Under the pieces are notes generated by a model. That model was given only the letters and a program-made list of their open reading frames with translations. It ran no database searches and was not told where the DNA came from. A stretch of 64,000 bases of DNA, from NCBI GenBank assembly GCA_963763365.1, contig CAVXOE010000009.1, forward strand, positions 496,001 through 560,000, in the 5' to 3' direction. Position 1 is the first letter of the stretch. The number at the start of each line of letters is the position of its first letter. Shown one piece after another: positions 37,872 to 46,413 of this stretch. Both the position numbers and the translations under genes were made by a program. Source of the DNA: VAZQ01 sp963763365 (GTDB lineage: Bacteria; Pseudomonadota; Alphaproteobacteria; Rhizobiales; Xanthobacteraceae).

Positions 37872-39705
37872 TCAATAAACCCGTGCCTTCGGCTCGATAT
37901 ATGCGACCTCGTTCGTCATCGTGTAGGTGTGCACCGGCCGGTAGTCGATCGTGACCTTGCCGCGTGCGTCGAGCCAGGCGAGCGTGTGCTTCATCCAGTT
38001 CTTGTCGTCGCGGTTGGGGAAGTCCTCGCGCGCATGCGCGCCGCGGCTTTCCGTACGGTTCGCAGCCGAATCCATCGTCACGACTGCCTGCGCGATCAGG
38101 TTGTCGAACTCCAGCGTCTCGACCAGGTCGCTGTTCCAGATCATCGAGCGGTCGGTGACCTTGAGGTCCGGCACGCCGTTCAGCACCTCGTGAATGAGCT
38201 TCTCGCCTTCCTTCAACACCTCCCCGGTGCGGAACACCGCGCAGTTCGTCTGCATGACCTTCTGCATCCGCAGGCGCATCTGCGCGGTCGGCGTGCTGCC
38301 GGACGCATTGCGGAACTTGTCGAGCCGCGCCAGCGCGAAATCGGCCGAGTCCTTCGGCAAATCGGAATGCGTGTCGTTCGGCGTCAGGATTTCGGCGCAG
38401 CGCAGCGCGGCCGCGCGTCCGAACACCACGAGATCGATCAGCGAGTTCGAGCCCAGGCGATTGGCGCCGTGCACCGACACGCAGGCGGCCTCGCCAAGTG
38501 CCATCAGGCCGGGCACCACGTGATCCGGGTTGCCGTCCTTCTTGGTGATCGCCTCGCCATGATAGTTGGTAGGAATTCCACCCATGTTGTAGTGCACGGT
38601 CGGCACGATCGGGATCGGCTCGCGCGTCAGGTCGACGCCGGCGAAGATGCGCGCGCGTGTCGGTGATGCCCGGCAGCCGTTCGTGCAGGATCGCCGGATC
38701 GAGATGGTCGAGGTGCAGGAAGATATGATCCTTGAGCTTGCCGACGCCGCGGCCCTCGCGGATCTCGATGGTCATGGCGCGCGAAACCACGTCGCGTGAG
38801 GCCAGGTCCTTGGCGGAAGGCGCGTAGCGCTCCATGAAGCGCTCGCCCTCGGCGTTGACCAGATAGGCGCCTTCGCCGCGCGCGCCTTCGGTGATCAGGC
38901 AGCCGGCGCCATAGATGCCGGTCGGATGGAACTGCACGAACTCCATGTCCTCGAGCGGCAACCCTGCGCGCAGCACCATGGCGTTGCCGTCGCCGGTGCA
39001 GGTATGCGCGCCGGTGCAGGAGAAATAGGCGCGGCCGTAGCCGCCGGTCGCCAGGATCGTCATGTGCGAGCGGAAACGGTGCACCGTGCCGTCGTCGAGC
39101 TTGAGCGCGATGACGCCGCGGCAGCGGCCCGCGTCGTCCATGATCAGGTCGATGGCGAAATATTCGATGAAGAACTCGGCGGCGTGACGCAGCGCCTGGC
39201 CGTACATGGTGTGCAGCATGGCGTGGCCGGTGCGGTCGGCGGCCGCGCAGGTGCGCTGCGCGATGCCCTTGCCGTAGTCCGTCGTCATGCCGCCGAACGG
39301 GCGCTGGTAGATCTTGCCATCCTCGCGGCGCGAAAACGGCAGGCCCCAATGCTCCAGTTCGTAGACCGCGGCGGGTGCATTGCGGCACATGTATTCGATC
39401 GTGTCCTGGTCGCCGAGCCAGTCGGCGCCCTTGACGGTGTCGTACATATGCCAGCGCCAGTCGTCCGGGCCCATGTTGCCGAGCGAGGCTGCGATGCCGC
39501 CCTGCGCCGCCACCGTGTGCGAGCGAGTCGGGAACACCTTGGTGATGCAGGCGGTCCTGAGGCCGGCTTCGCCGCAGCCGACGACCGCGCGCAATCCGGA
39601 GCCGCCGGCACCGACCACGACCACGTCATAGCTGTGATCCTCGATCGGATAGGCCCGGCCGTTGACGGCCGGAGCATTGCCATTCGATGAGCCGTTGGTC
39701 GCCAC
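37872..39705 (-). CDS. sdhA: succinate dehydrogenase flavoprotein subunit (one frame break)
   Basis: SdhA oxidises succinate to fumarate with covalently bound FAD; 610 residues after repair. VVVGAGGSGLRAVVG is the FAD-binding motif, TRSHTVAAQGGIAASLGN carries the His that links FAD, and FHPTGIYGAGCLITEGARGEG and RLGSNSLIDLVVFGR are active-site and binding blocks. One extra base lies within the GCGCGCGC tract at 38646-38661, after GITDT. An essential TCA enzyme with otherwise intact sequence argues for a sequence error. The gene lies between sdhD and sdhB. Confidence 0.93.
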
Positions 39706-39708
39706 TGG

Positions 39709-40098
39709 TTACACCTTGAAGCTGAGCGTTAGGATCGCGAACGCGCACGCCAATCCGACCGCCACGCAGAAGAACGTATTGGCGATCACCAGGAAAAGCT
39801 TATGCCGCTCGTCGTGCACATAGTCCTCGATGATCACCTGCATGCCGATGCGCATGTGAATGCACAGCGACGTGATGAACAGCAGCATCACGACGGCGAC
39901 GAACGGCGAGCCGAGGATCTGCACGACCGCCGCGTGATTGCGGCCCAGGAGCCCGACCACGATCACGACGAATGCGATGGTGAGCGGCACGTTCGCAACC
40001 GCCGTCAGGCGCTGGCGCCAGAAATCATTGGTGCCGGACCTGGCCGAGCCGAAGCCGCGCACGCGTCCGAGCGGGGTGCTGAATTTTCCGCCGGCCAT
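39709..40098 (-). CDS. sdhD: succinate dehydrogenase membrane anchor subunit
   Basis: SdhD is a 129-residue membrane anchor that binds haem b and quinone with SdhC. Three hydrophobic helices are seen (LTIAFVVIVVGLLG, FVAVVMLLFITSLCIHMRIG and LVIANTFFCVAVGLACAFAI). The His in CIHMRIG is the probable haem ligand, and VIIEDYVHDERHK is the family motif. The ATG overlaps the sdhC stop (TAATG), so translation is coupled. The sdhA start is 3 bp past its stop. Confidence 0.93.
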   Translation of the reverse strand: MAGGKFSTPLGRVRGFGSARSGTNDFWRQRLTAVANVPLTIAFVVIVVGLLGRNHAAVVQILGSPFVAVVMLLFITSLCIHMRIGMQVIIEDYVHDERHKLFLVIANTFFCVAVGLACAFAILTLSFKV

Positions 40099-40502
40099 TA
40101 GCGCGCTCCTCCCATGAACAGGTAGCCGACCACCCAGGTGATGACGGTCAGCGTCGACGATCCGAGCAGCGTCGCATGCGCCAGCCACTCGCGTTCCTGC
40201 GGACCGAAGCCGCGTCCGAAATCCCAGATGAAGTGCCGGATGCCGCCCAGCATGTGGTGGATCAGGGCCCAGGTGTAGCCGAACAGGATGAGCCGGCCGA
40301 ACCACGACCCCATGAACGAGCCGATGCCCGCGTAGGCATTCGGGCCGGATGCCGCGGCCAGCAGCCACCAGGCCATCAGCAGCGTCCCAAAATACAGCCC
40401 GGCGCCGGTGATGCGATGCACGATGGACATCGCCGTCGTCAGCATCGGCTTGTAGATGGACAGATGGGGCGACAGCGGCCGCGCCGCCGGGGCCTTCGCC
40501 AT
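40098..40502 (-). CDS. sdhC: succinate dehydrogenase cytochrome b556 subunit
   Basis: SdhC, 134 residues, three membrane helices. RPLSPHLSIYKPMLTTAMSIVHRITGAGLYFG is the classical SdhC region, with SIVHRITG near the quinone site. WALIHHMLGGIRHFIWD contains the haem-ligand His. The ATG at 40502 follows GGAGAG; an upstream TTG at 40508 is less likely. This is the first gene of sdhCDAB and diverges from a LysR gene. A 20-bp palindrome lies 44 bp upstream. Confidence 0.95.
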   Translation of the reverse strand: MAKAPAARPLSPHLSIYKPMLTTAMSIVHRITGAGLYFGTLLMAWWLLAAASGPNAYAGIGSFMGSWFGRLILFGYTWALIHHMLGGIRHFIWDFGRGFGPQEREWLAHATLLGSSTLTVITWVVGYLFMGGAR

Positions 40503-40545
40503 GCTCAACTCTCCATTCGTGCCGAGATTGCCCGTCGGGAAAACC

Positions 40546-40565
40546 TAATCTGCGGCCGCAGATTA
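40546..40565. promoter_or_regulatory. 20-bp perfect palindrome upstream of sdhC
   Basis: TAATCTGCGGCCGCAGATTA is exactly self-complementary over 20 bp. It lies 44-63 bp before the sdhC ATG, where a repressor or activator would act on the sdhCDAB promoter. It differs in sequence from the dyad near the LysR start, so a different regulator may bind it. The palindrome is seen; its role is inference. Confidence 0.55.
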
Positions 40566-40704
40566 AAATGGTTTCAGCCGAATGCCACAGGGCGCACTCG
40601 AATACCAGACTTCGTTACCACCCGGACATTTGACGATGACTTCGTTGAATGCGAATATGAATAATGAAAAATGCTTTCGCAATGCACTTTTCGCGTAATC
40701 ACCC

Positions 40705-40728
40705 TTCGTATCCTACGAAGGATACGAA
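40705..40728. promoter_or_regulatory. LysR-type operator candidate upstream of the LysR gene
   Basis: TTCGTATCC (40705-40713) and GGATACGAA (40720-40728) are perfect 9-bp arms around TACGAA. Within them TTCGTA-TCC-TACGAA forms a second overlapping dyad. The inner dyad contains the T-N11-A spacing of LysR boxes. It sits 18 bp before the LysR ATG (40746), a normal place for autoregulation, and also 200 bp upstream of divergent sdhC. Confidence 0.6.
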
Positions 40729-40745
40729 GCGAATGGCGGGCTCCC

Positions 40746-41633
40746 ATGCGCTTTGATCTCGCCGACCTCAGCTTGTTTCGTCACGTGATGGAGGCCGGCA
40801 GCATCACCGGTGGCGCCGGACGCGCGCATCTTGCGCTGGCGGCAGCTTCGACGCGCATCCGCAACATGGAAGACGCGCTCGGGGCGGCACTGCTGGTACG
40901 CGGACGCCAGGGCGTGACTCCGACCCAGGCCGGGCGCACGCTACTACAGCACGCGCGGACGATCCTGCGCCAGGCCGAGCGGCTGCGGGAGGACCTCGGC
41001 GCCTATGCCGGCGGGCTCGCCGGTCAGGTGCGGGTGCTGTCCAACACCAACGCGCTGACCGAATTCCTGCCGGAAGCACTCAGCTCCTTCCTGGCGTCTC
41101 ATCCCCATGTCAGCGTCGACCTGGAGGAGCGCCTGTCCGACGAGATCGTGGGTTTGATCGCGGAAGGCGTCGGCGACCTCGGCATCGTCGCCGGGACGGT
41201 CGACGCCAGCACGCTCGAAACCTACCCGTTCCGCAAAGACCGTTTCGTGCTGGTCGTCGCGCGCGATCATCCGCTCGCCAAACGCACGAAGGTCGCGTTT
41301 GCTCAGGTGCTCGACTACGACTTCGTCGGCCTCGACCGCGCGAGCGCGCTGCAGCGCTTCCTCGCCGACAAGGCTTCGCGCATCGGTCAGCCGCTACGGT
41401 TGCGTGTGCAGTTGCGCAGCTTCGATGCGGTGTGCCGGCTGGTGGAGTGCGGCGTCGGAATCGGCATCGTGCCGGAAACGACGGCGCGGCGGGTGGAGCG
41501 CACCATGGCGATCGTTCCGGTCGCGCTCACCGATGCGTGGGCGGTGCGCGAGCTGACCATCTGTTGCCGGCGCATCGGCGACTTGCCGCCGTTTGCCCGC
41601 CAATTGGTCGAGCATCTGCGAACCCCGGCATGA
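40746..41633 (+). CDS. LysR-family transcriptional regulator
   Basis: A 295-residue LysR protein. The N-terminal winged helix is LADLSLFRHVMEAGSITGGAGRAHLALAAASTRIRNMEDALGA. The linker helix follows, and the substrate-binding domain contains SSFLASHPHVSVDLEE and VECGVGIGIVPETTARRV. The start at 40746 matches family length. It is transcribed away from sdhCDAB, and the 243-bp gap carries two different palindromes. LysR proteins typically control the divergent operon, so sdh is a candidate target. The co-inducer is unknown. Confidence 0.92.
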   Translation: MRFDLADLSLFRHVMEAGSITGGAGRAHLALAAASTRIRNMEDALGAALLVRGRQGVTPTQAGRTLLQHARTILRQAERLREDLGAYAGGLAGQVRVLSNTNALTEFLPEALSSFLASHPHVSVDLEERLSDEIVGLIAEGVGDLGIVAGTVDASTLETYPFRKDRFVLVVARDHPLAKRTKVAFAQVLDYDFVGLDRASALQRFLADKASRIGQPLRLRVQLRSFDAVCRLVECGVGIGIVPETTARRVERTMAIVPVALTDAWAVRELTICCRRIGDLPPFARQLVEHLRTPA

Positions 41634-41650
41634 GGCTGCTTCATTGACGT

Positions 41651-41664
41651 GGAACCGCGGTTCC
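41651..41664. repeat. 14-bp perfect palindrome after the LysR gene
   Basis: GGAACCGCGGTTCC is exactly self-complementary and lies 18 bp past the LysR stop, about 140 bp before sodC. It could be an operator for sodC or a chance palindrome. The remainder of the 172-bp gap shows no gene. Confidence 0.35.
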
Positions 41665-41805
41665 CGGAGCGGATTGTTGTTGCCATGACGGATCGCTCAG
41701 CAGCACCTGCGCGTGGCCCGTCGGACATGGCGAAAAGACCCGGTTTCTCAAGCACGCCGAATTCTGCTATAGCCTCCGTCTGAAATCAGCAGTGGGTGCG
41801 GGTAC

Positions 41806-42450
41806 ATGCGGATCGTCAAGCTTGTCGCGGCGACCCTATGGGTTGCCGGTCCCTTCGCGTTGATCGGAGCCGCGATGGCAACTCCGGGGTTCGCCCGCGA
41901 TGCCGGTGGGTTGCCGGCCGAAGAACTTCAATATGCTGCCCCGGCACGCGATCCGGCGCCGACGGCGCGCGCGGTCGTAACGAACCTCGAGGGCAAAGAG
42001 GTCGGCACCATCATTCTGACGCAGACCAAAACCGGCGTTCGGCTCAGAATAACACTCAAGGACCTTCCGCCCGGCGATCACGGCTTCCACATCCATGCCG
42101 TCGGAAAGTGCGAACCGCCATTCGCGTCGGCCGGACCGCATTTCAATCCCGAGATGAGGAAGCACGGCCTGCGCTCGCGCGAGGGCCATCATGCCGGCGA
42201 CATGCGCAACCTGCGCGTCCCGGCCAGCGGCAAGGTCTCGCTGACCGTGATGAGCGCCGACGTGACTCTGGAGAAGGGCAAGGCGAATTCGCTGTTCCAG
42301 GATGGCGGCACCGCGATCGTGATCCATGCCAACAAGGACGACGAGATGACCGATCCGGCCGGCAATGCAGGCGACCGCATCGCCTGCGGCGTGATCACCG
42401 AGCAGGCAAAAACCGCGGCGTTGGGCTACCGCGGGATCAACACCCAGTAG
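41806..42450 (+). CDS. sodC: periplasmic Cu/Zn superoxide dismutase
   Basis: SodC converts periplasmic superoxide to peroxide; 214 residues with a signal peptide (about residues 1-31). Its insert before the domain is Pro/Ala rich. GDHGFHIHAVGKC supplies two copper His and the disulfide Cys, GPHFNP another ligand, REGHHAGDMRNL the zinc ligands with the Asp, and AIVIHANKDD the last copper His. GDRIACGVI holds the second Cys. The end overlaps the convergent mch gene by 25 bp. Confidence 0.95.
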   Translation: MRIVKLVAATLWVAGPFALIGAAMATPGFARDAGGLPAEELQYAAPARDPAPTARAVVTNLEGKEVGTIILTQTKTGVRLRITLKDLPPGDHGFHIHAVGKCEPPFASAGPHFNPEMRKHGLRSREGHHAGDMRNLRVPASGKVSLTVMSADVTLEKGKANSLFQDGGTAIVIHANKDDEMTDPAGNAGDRIACGVITEQAKTAALGYRGINTQ

Positions 42451-43475
42451 TCGAGATCGAGCAGCACGGCAGGATCGTCTGCGTCATCCGACTTGTACGG
42501 GAAGTCCGGGCACGGCCGGTCCTTGGTGGCGACGGTGCGCAGGCGCAGCGCCCCTACGTCCGACCGTCCCGGCAACTCGGCGTTGGCCAGTACCTCCGAC
42601 CAGGCAAACACGGTGGCGCCCGCGAACAGCGGCGCCACGTGCCGTCCGCCGTTGATCGCCGCGATGTGGAACGCGTTGGCGAGGCCATTGAAGGACAGCG
42701 AACGAGCGAGCGAGATCACGTGGCCGCCATAGATCAGCCGCCGGCCGAAGCGGTCTTGCGCGGCGGCGAACTGGTTGAAGTGAATGCGCGCGGTGTTTTG
42801 GTAGAGCCGCGTCGCGATCATGTGCTCGGCTTCTTCGACCGTCACCCCGTCGACGTGATCGATCTTGTCGCCGACCGCGTAATCGCCGAAGCGGGCGGGA
42901 CTGCCGGCGAGCGTGAAATCGTACGCAGCGACGTCGATTGGCGGGCATGCGTCGCCGAGCGTCGAGGGCGTGACGGTATCGGGCAGGCGCGGCACGTGGT
43001 CGGGCGGGGCGGCGGCCTTCTCGTCCTGCTTGCGCACCATCACCCAGCGCACATATTCCAGCGCCTTGCTGCCATCCTGCTTGAAGCCGGACGAGCGTAC
43101 GAACACGATGCCGGTCTTGCGGCTGGAATTCTCCTTCAGCCCGATCACCTCGGACACGGCGTTGAGCGTGTCGCCGGGATAGACCGGCGCCAGGAAGCGG
43201 CAGTTGGCGTAGCCGAGGTTGGCGACCGCGTTGAGCGAAACGTCCGGCACGGTCTTGCCGAACACCATGTGGAACACCAGCAGATCGTCGACCGGCGAGC
43301 GCGGATAGCCGATCCCGTGCGCGAAGGGGTCCGAGGATTGCACCGCAAAGCGCGCCCCGAACAGCCCGTTGTAGAGCGCCACGTCGCCCACCGTGACGGT
43401 GCGCGGCGTGGCGTGCCGGATCACCTGGCCGATGCGGAAGTTCTCGAAGAAGTTGCCGGAGTTCGCTTTGGACAT
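42426..43475 (-). CDS. mch: mesaconyl-CoA hydratase (double hot-dog MaoC family)
   Basis: A 349-residue double hot-dog hydratase interconverting mesaconyl-C1-CoA and beta-methylmalyl-CoA in the ethylmalonyl-CoA pathway for acetate growth. NSGNFFENFRIGQVIRHATPRTV, PVDDLLVFHMVFGKTVPDVS, NLGYANCRFLAPVYPGDTL and GRRLIYGGHVISLARSLSFNG are very close in memory to the Rhodobacter enzyme. The ATG at 43475 is chosen because the 44 codons before it are unlike any relative. Other pathway genes (ccr, ecm, mcd) are not nearby. It converges with sodC and overlaps its last 25 bp. Confidence 0.9.
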   Translation of the reverse strand: MSKANSGNFFENFRIGQVIRHATPRTVTVGDVALYNGLFGARFAVQSSDPFAHGIGYPRSPVDDLLVFHMVFGKTVPDVSLNAVANLGYANCRFLAPVYPGDTLNAVSEVIGLKENSSRKTGIVFVRSSGFKQDGSKALEYVRWVMVRKQDEKAAAPPDHVPRLPDTVTPSTLGDACPPIDVAAYDFTLAGSPARFGDYAVGDKIDHVDGVTVEEAEHMIATRLYQNTARIHFNQFAAAQDRFGRRLIYGGHVISLARSLSFNGLANAFHIAAINGGRHVAPLFAGATVFAWSEVLANAELPGRSDVGALRLRTVATKDRPCPDFPYKSDDADDPAVLLDLDYWVLIPR

Positions 43476-43675
43476 GCTGCTGCTCTTGAAATTGGTCGAC
43501 GATCGAACCCGGCGCCGCACGCTAGCATGAACCGCGGCGCGTGACATGCATCCCGCGGGGCCGGCCGCGCGTAACTCAAGTCCGGAGCCAGCAAGCGTGA
43601 CGGGCACGCGTGACAGGAATGTGAGGCGACCCGATCCGGAGAATTTGTTATAGGCCTCCCTCGCAGAGGTGGTCC

Positions 43676-44311
43676 ATGGCTGTCGAAGCCGCAGACGCTA
43701 ACCGAGTGGTGCCGGCAGCATTGGCGCGGCCGGCGATCCATCCGGCCTGGGTGCGGATCACCCATTGGATCAACGCCGCCGCCGTCGTGATGATGATCAT
43801 GTCGGGCTGGCAGATTTACAACGCGTCGCCGCTCTTCCCGTTCGTGTTTCCGCAGGCCGTCACGCTCGGTGGCTGGCTCGCCGGCGCGCTGCTCTGGCAT
43901 TTCGCCGCGATGTGGCTCTTCGTCGTCAACGGGCTCGTCTATGTGCTGCTCGGCTTTGCGACCGGACGCTTCCGCCGGAAGTTCGTTCCGATCCATGCGG
44001 GTGAAGTTGTTGCCGACGTCAAGGCCGCGCTGACCGGGCATTTGGCCCACGACGATCTCGCGGTCTACAACGCGGTGCAGAAGTTGTTGTATGTCGGCGT
44101 GATCCTCGCCGGCGTTGTCATCGTGCTGTCCGGGCTTGCGATCTGGAAGCCCGTGCAGTTGCAGACGCTGACGATGCTGTTCGGCGGCTACGATGCGGCC
44201 CGCTATGTGCACTTCCTCGCCATGGCGGCGATCGCCGGCTTTGTCGCAATTCATGTGGTGATGGCATTCGTCGTGCCGAAAAGCCTGCGCGCCATGATCA
44301 CCGGGCGCTGA
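43676..44311 (+). CDS. cytochrome b561/Ni-hydrogenase-type membrane cytochrome b
   Basis: A 211-residue membrane cytochrome with four helices. Likely haem-ligand His are in HPAWVRITHWIN (His22, His30), LLWHFAAMWL, YVHFLAM and AIHVVMAF. The gene leads a two-gene unit with a molybdopterin oxidoreductase 11 bp later, so it probably passes electrons between quinone and the periplasmic oxidoreductase. The pair is analogous to MsrQ-MsrP but the cytochrome is of the b561 type, not the YedZ type. The electron direction is unknown. Confidence 0.85.
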   Translation: MAVEAADANRVVPAALARPAIHPAWVRITHWINAAAVVMMIMSGWQIYNASPLFPFVFPQAVTLGGWLAGALLWHFAAMWLFVVNGLVYVLLGFATGRFRRKFVPIHAGEVVADVKAALTGHLAHDDLAVYNAVQKLLYVGVILAGVVIVLSGLAIWKPVQLQTLTMLFGGYDAARYVHFLAMAAIAGFVAIHVVMAFVVPKSLRAMITGR

Positions 44312-44322
44312 GGAGAGCGATC

Positions 44323-45099
44323 ATGTCCCGCATCCGCAAACCTCCTCCCGGCGTCGACCCGAAGTTGCTGGTCAAGGATGCCTCCAAGCTTTTACCCAAT
44401 CCGGCGCGGCGACTGTTCCTGCGTGGCGGCGCGAGCCTCGGTGCGCTCGCGGTCCTCTCCGGCTGCGACATCACCGACAGCCTGTCGGCCGAGAAGGCGC
44501 TGATGAAGATTTCGTATTTCAACGACCGGGTGCAGGCGTTGCTGTTCAATCCCAACACGCTTGCGCCGACCTATCCGGAAAGCGCGATCACGCGCCCGTT
44601 CCCGTTCAACGCCTACTACCCCGAAGCGGACGCTCCCGAGGTCGACAAGGAGGACTACAAGCTCGAAGTGAGCGGGCTCGTCGACAACAAGAAATCCTGG
44701 ACGCTCGACGAACTCTATGCGCTTCCAGAAGAGACGCAGATCACCCGCCACGTCTGCGTCGAAGGCTGGAGCGCGATCGGCAAGTGGTCGGGCGTGCGTT
44801 TCTCGGAATTCCTGCAGCGCGTCGGCGCCGACACGCGCGCGAAATACGTCTGGTTCCGTTGCGCCGAGGGCTACTCGACCTCGATCGACATGGCGACCGC
44901 GCTGCATCCGCAGACGCAGATGACCTTCAAGTTCGACGGCGAGATCCTGTCGCGCAAGTACGGCTTCCCGATCAAGGTGCGCATCCCGACCAAGCTCGGC
45001 TTCAAGAATCCGAAATACGTGATGGAGCTTGCGGTCATCAACAACTGGAACCCGGGCTACTGGGAAGAGCAGGGCTACAACTGGTTCAGCGGGCTGTAG
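44323..45099 (+). CDS. sulfite-oxidase-fold molybdopterin oxidoreductase, Tat-exported lipoprotein
   Basis: A 258-residue enzyme of the sulfite oxidase/MsrP fold. RRLFLRGGAS (Arg29-Arg30) is a twin-arginine signal, and AVLSGC (Cys48) looks like a lipobox, so it may be exported folded and anchored by lipid. HVCVEGWSAIGKWSGV contains the molybdenum-ligand Cys145. CDITDSL to YFNDRVQALLFNPN is a lineage-specific stretch. The upstream membrane cytochrome is the likely partner. The substrate (sulfoxide, sulfite or other) cannot be inferred. Confidence 0.87.
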   Translation: MSRIRKPPPGVDPKLLVKDASKLLPNPARRLFLRGGASLGALAVLSGCDITDSLSAEKALMKISYFNDRVQALLFNPNTLAPTYPESAITRPFPFNAYYPEADAPEVDKEDYKLEVSGLVDNKKSWTLDELYALPEETQITRHVCVEGWSAIGKWSGVRFSEFLQRVGADTRAKYVWFRCAEGYSTSIDMATALHPQTQMTFKFDGEILSRKYGFPIKVRIPTKLGFKNPKYVMELAVINNWNPGYWEEQGYNWFSGL

Positions 45100-45246
45100 G
45101 CTCGCCGGCAGTTTCCCAGTCGCGGCCGGGCTTGCGGCCGATGCTCACCCTGCCGGCGGCGCACTGAACACCGGCGCGGCCCTTGCCACATCGGCCGCGA
45201 CCGCCTAAGCGATGCCGGCCTTTTGTCTGTGCAGGAACGACCACTC

Positions 45247-46368
45247 ATGCCGACCCACCATCTCCTCCTTCTCCCCGGCGACGGCATCGGCCCCGAAGTG
45301 ATGGCCGAGGTGAAGAAGCTCATCGCCTGGATGAATTCGCACGGCCTCGGCCAGTTCGAGACCGAAGAAGGGCTGGTCGGCGGCTGCTGCTACGACGCGC
45401 ACAAGGTCGCGGTCACCGACGACACCATGGCGAAGGCAACCGCGGCCGACGCCGTGCTCTTCGGCGCGGTCGGCGGCCCGAAGTGGGACAGCGTGCCGTA
45501 CGACGTGCGGCCGGAGGCGGGGCTGCTGCGCCTGCGCAAGGACCTTGCCCTGTTCGCCAACATCCGCCCGGCGATCTGCTACCCGGCGCTGGCCGATAGT
45601 TCGAGCCTGAAGCGGGAAGTGGTGGACGGGCTCGACATCATCATCCTGCGCGAACTGACCGGCGGCGTCTATTTCGGCGAGCCCAAGACCATCACCGACC
45701 TCGGCAACGGCCAGAAGCGCGCGGTCGACACGCAGGTCTACGACACCTACGAGATCGAGCGCATCTCCCGCGTGGCGTTTGAATTGGCCCGCGCGCGCAA
45801 GAAGCTCAACAAGGTCACCTCGATGGAGAAGCGCAACGTGATGAAGACCGGCGTGCTCTGGCACGAGGTGGTCGAGCAGGTGCACGCGCGCGAGTTCAAG
45901 GACGTGACCTTGGAGCACCAACTCGCCGACGCCGGCGGCATGCAGCTCGTGCGCTGGCCCAAGCAGTTCGACGTGATCGTCACCGACAACCTGTTCGGCG
46001 ATATGTTGTCCGACGTGGCCGCGATGCTGACCGGCTCGCTCGGCATGCTGCCGTCGGCCTCGCTCGGCGAGGTCGATCCCAAGACCAAGAAGCGCAAGGC
46101 GCTGTACGAGCCGGTGCACGGCTCGGCGCCCGACATCGCCGGCAAGGGCGTCGCCAACCCGATCGCCATGATCGCGTCGTTCGGCATGGCGCTGCGCTAC
46201 TCGCTCAACCGCGGCAAGGAAGCCGACATGATCGAGCAGGCGATCGCCGCCACGCTCGCCAAGGGCCTGCGCACCGCCGACATCAAGTCGGAAGGCTGCA
46301 AGCTCGTCGGCACCACGGAGATGGGCGACGCCATCATCAGCGAGATGGAAAAGCTCGCGACGGCATAG
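45247..46368 (+). CDS. leuB: 3-isopropylmalate dehydrogenase
   Basis: LeuB oxidises and decarboxylates 3-isopropylmalate in leucine synthesis; 373 residues. LLLLPGDGIGPEVMAEVKK is the start, GAVGGPKWDSVPYDVRPEAGLLRLRKDL the substrate loop, TDNLFGDMLSDVAAML holds the metal-binding Asp residues, and YEPVHGSAPDIAGKGVANP the NAD-binding loop. The ATG at 45247 follows an AGGAACGACC site. leuC and leuD are not in the window. Confidence 0.96.
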   Translation: MPTHHLLLLPGDGIGPEVMAEVKKLIAWMNSHGLGQFETEEGLVGGCCYDAHKVAVTDDTMAKATAADAVLFGAVGGPKWDSVPYDVRPEAGLLRLRKDLALFANIRPAICYPALADSSSLKREVVDGLDIIILRELTGGVYFGEPKTITDLGNGQKRAVDTQVYDTYEIERISRVAFELARARKKLNKVTSMEKRNVMKTGVLWHEVVEQVHAREFKDVTLEHQLADAGGMQLVRWPKQFDVIVTDNLFGDMLSDVAAMLTGSLGMLPSASLGEVDPKTKKRKALYEPVHGSAPDIAGKGVANPIAMIASFGMALRYSLNRGKEADMIEQAIAATLAKGLRTADIKSEGCKLVGTTEMGDAIISEMEKLATA

Positions 46369-46413
46369 TCGGGGGAGGGAACGCGTCCGAGGACCAGCAC
46401 ACGGAGGCACCCC

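Noticed and set aside
41634..41805. Small gene between LysR and sodC
   Set aside because: No ribosome site with a protein-like frame is present; only a 14-bp palindrome is seen.
45100..45246. Leucine leader peptide before leuB
   Set aside because: No run of Leu codons and no attenuator-type hairpin with a T tract.
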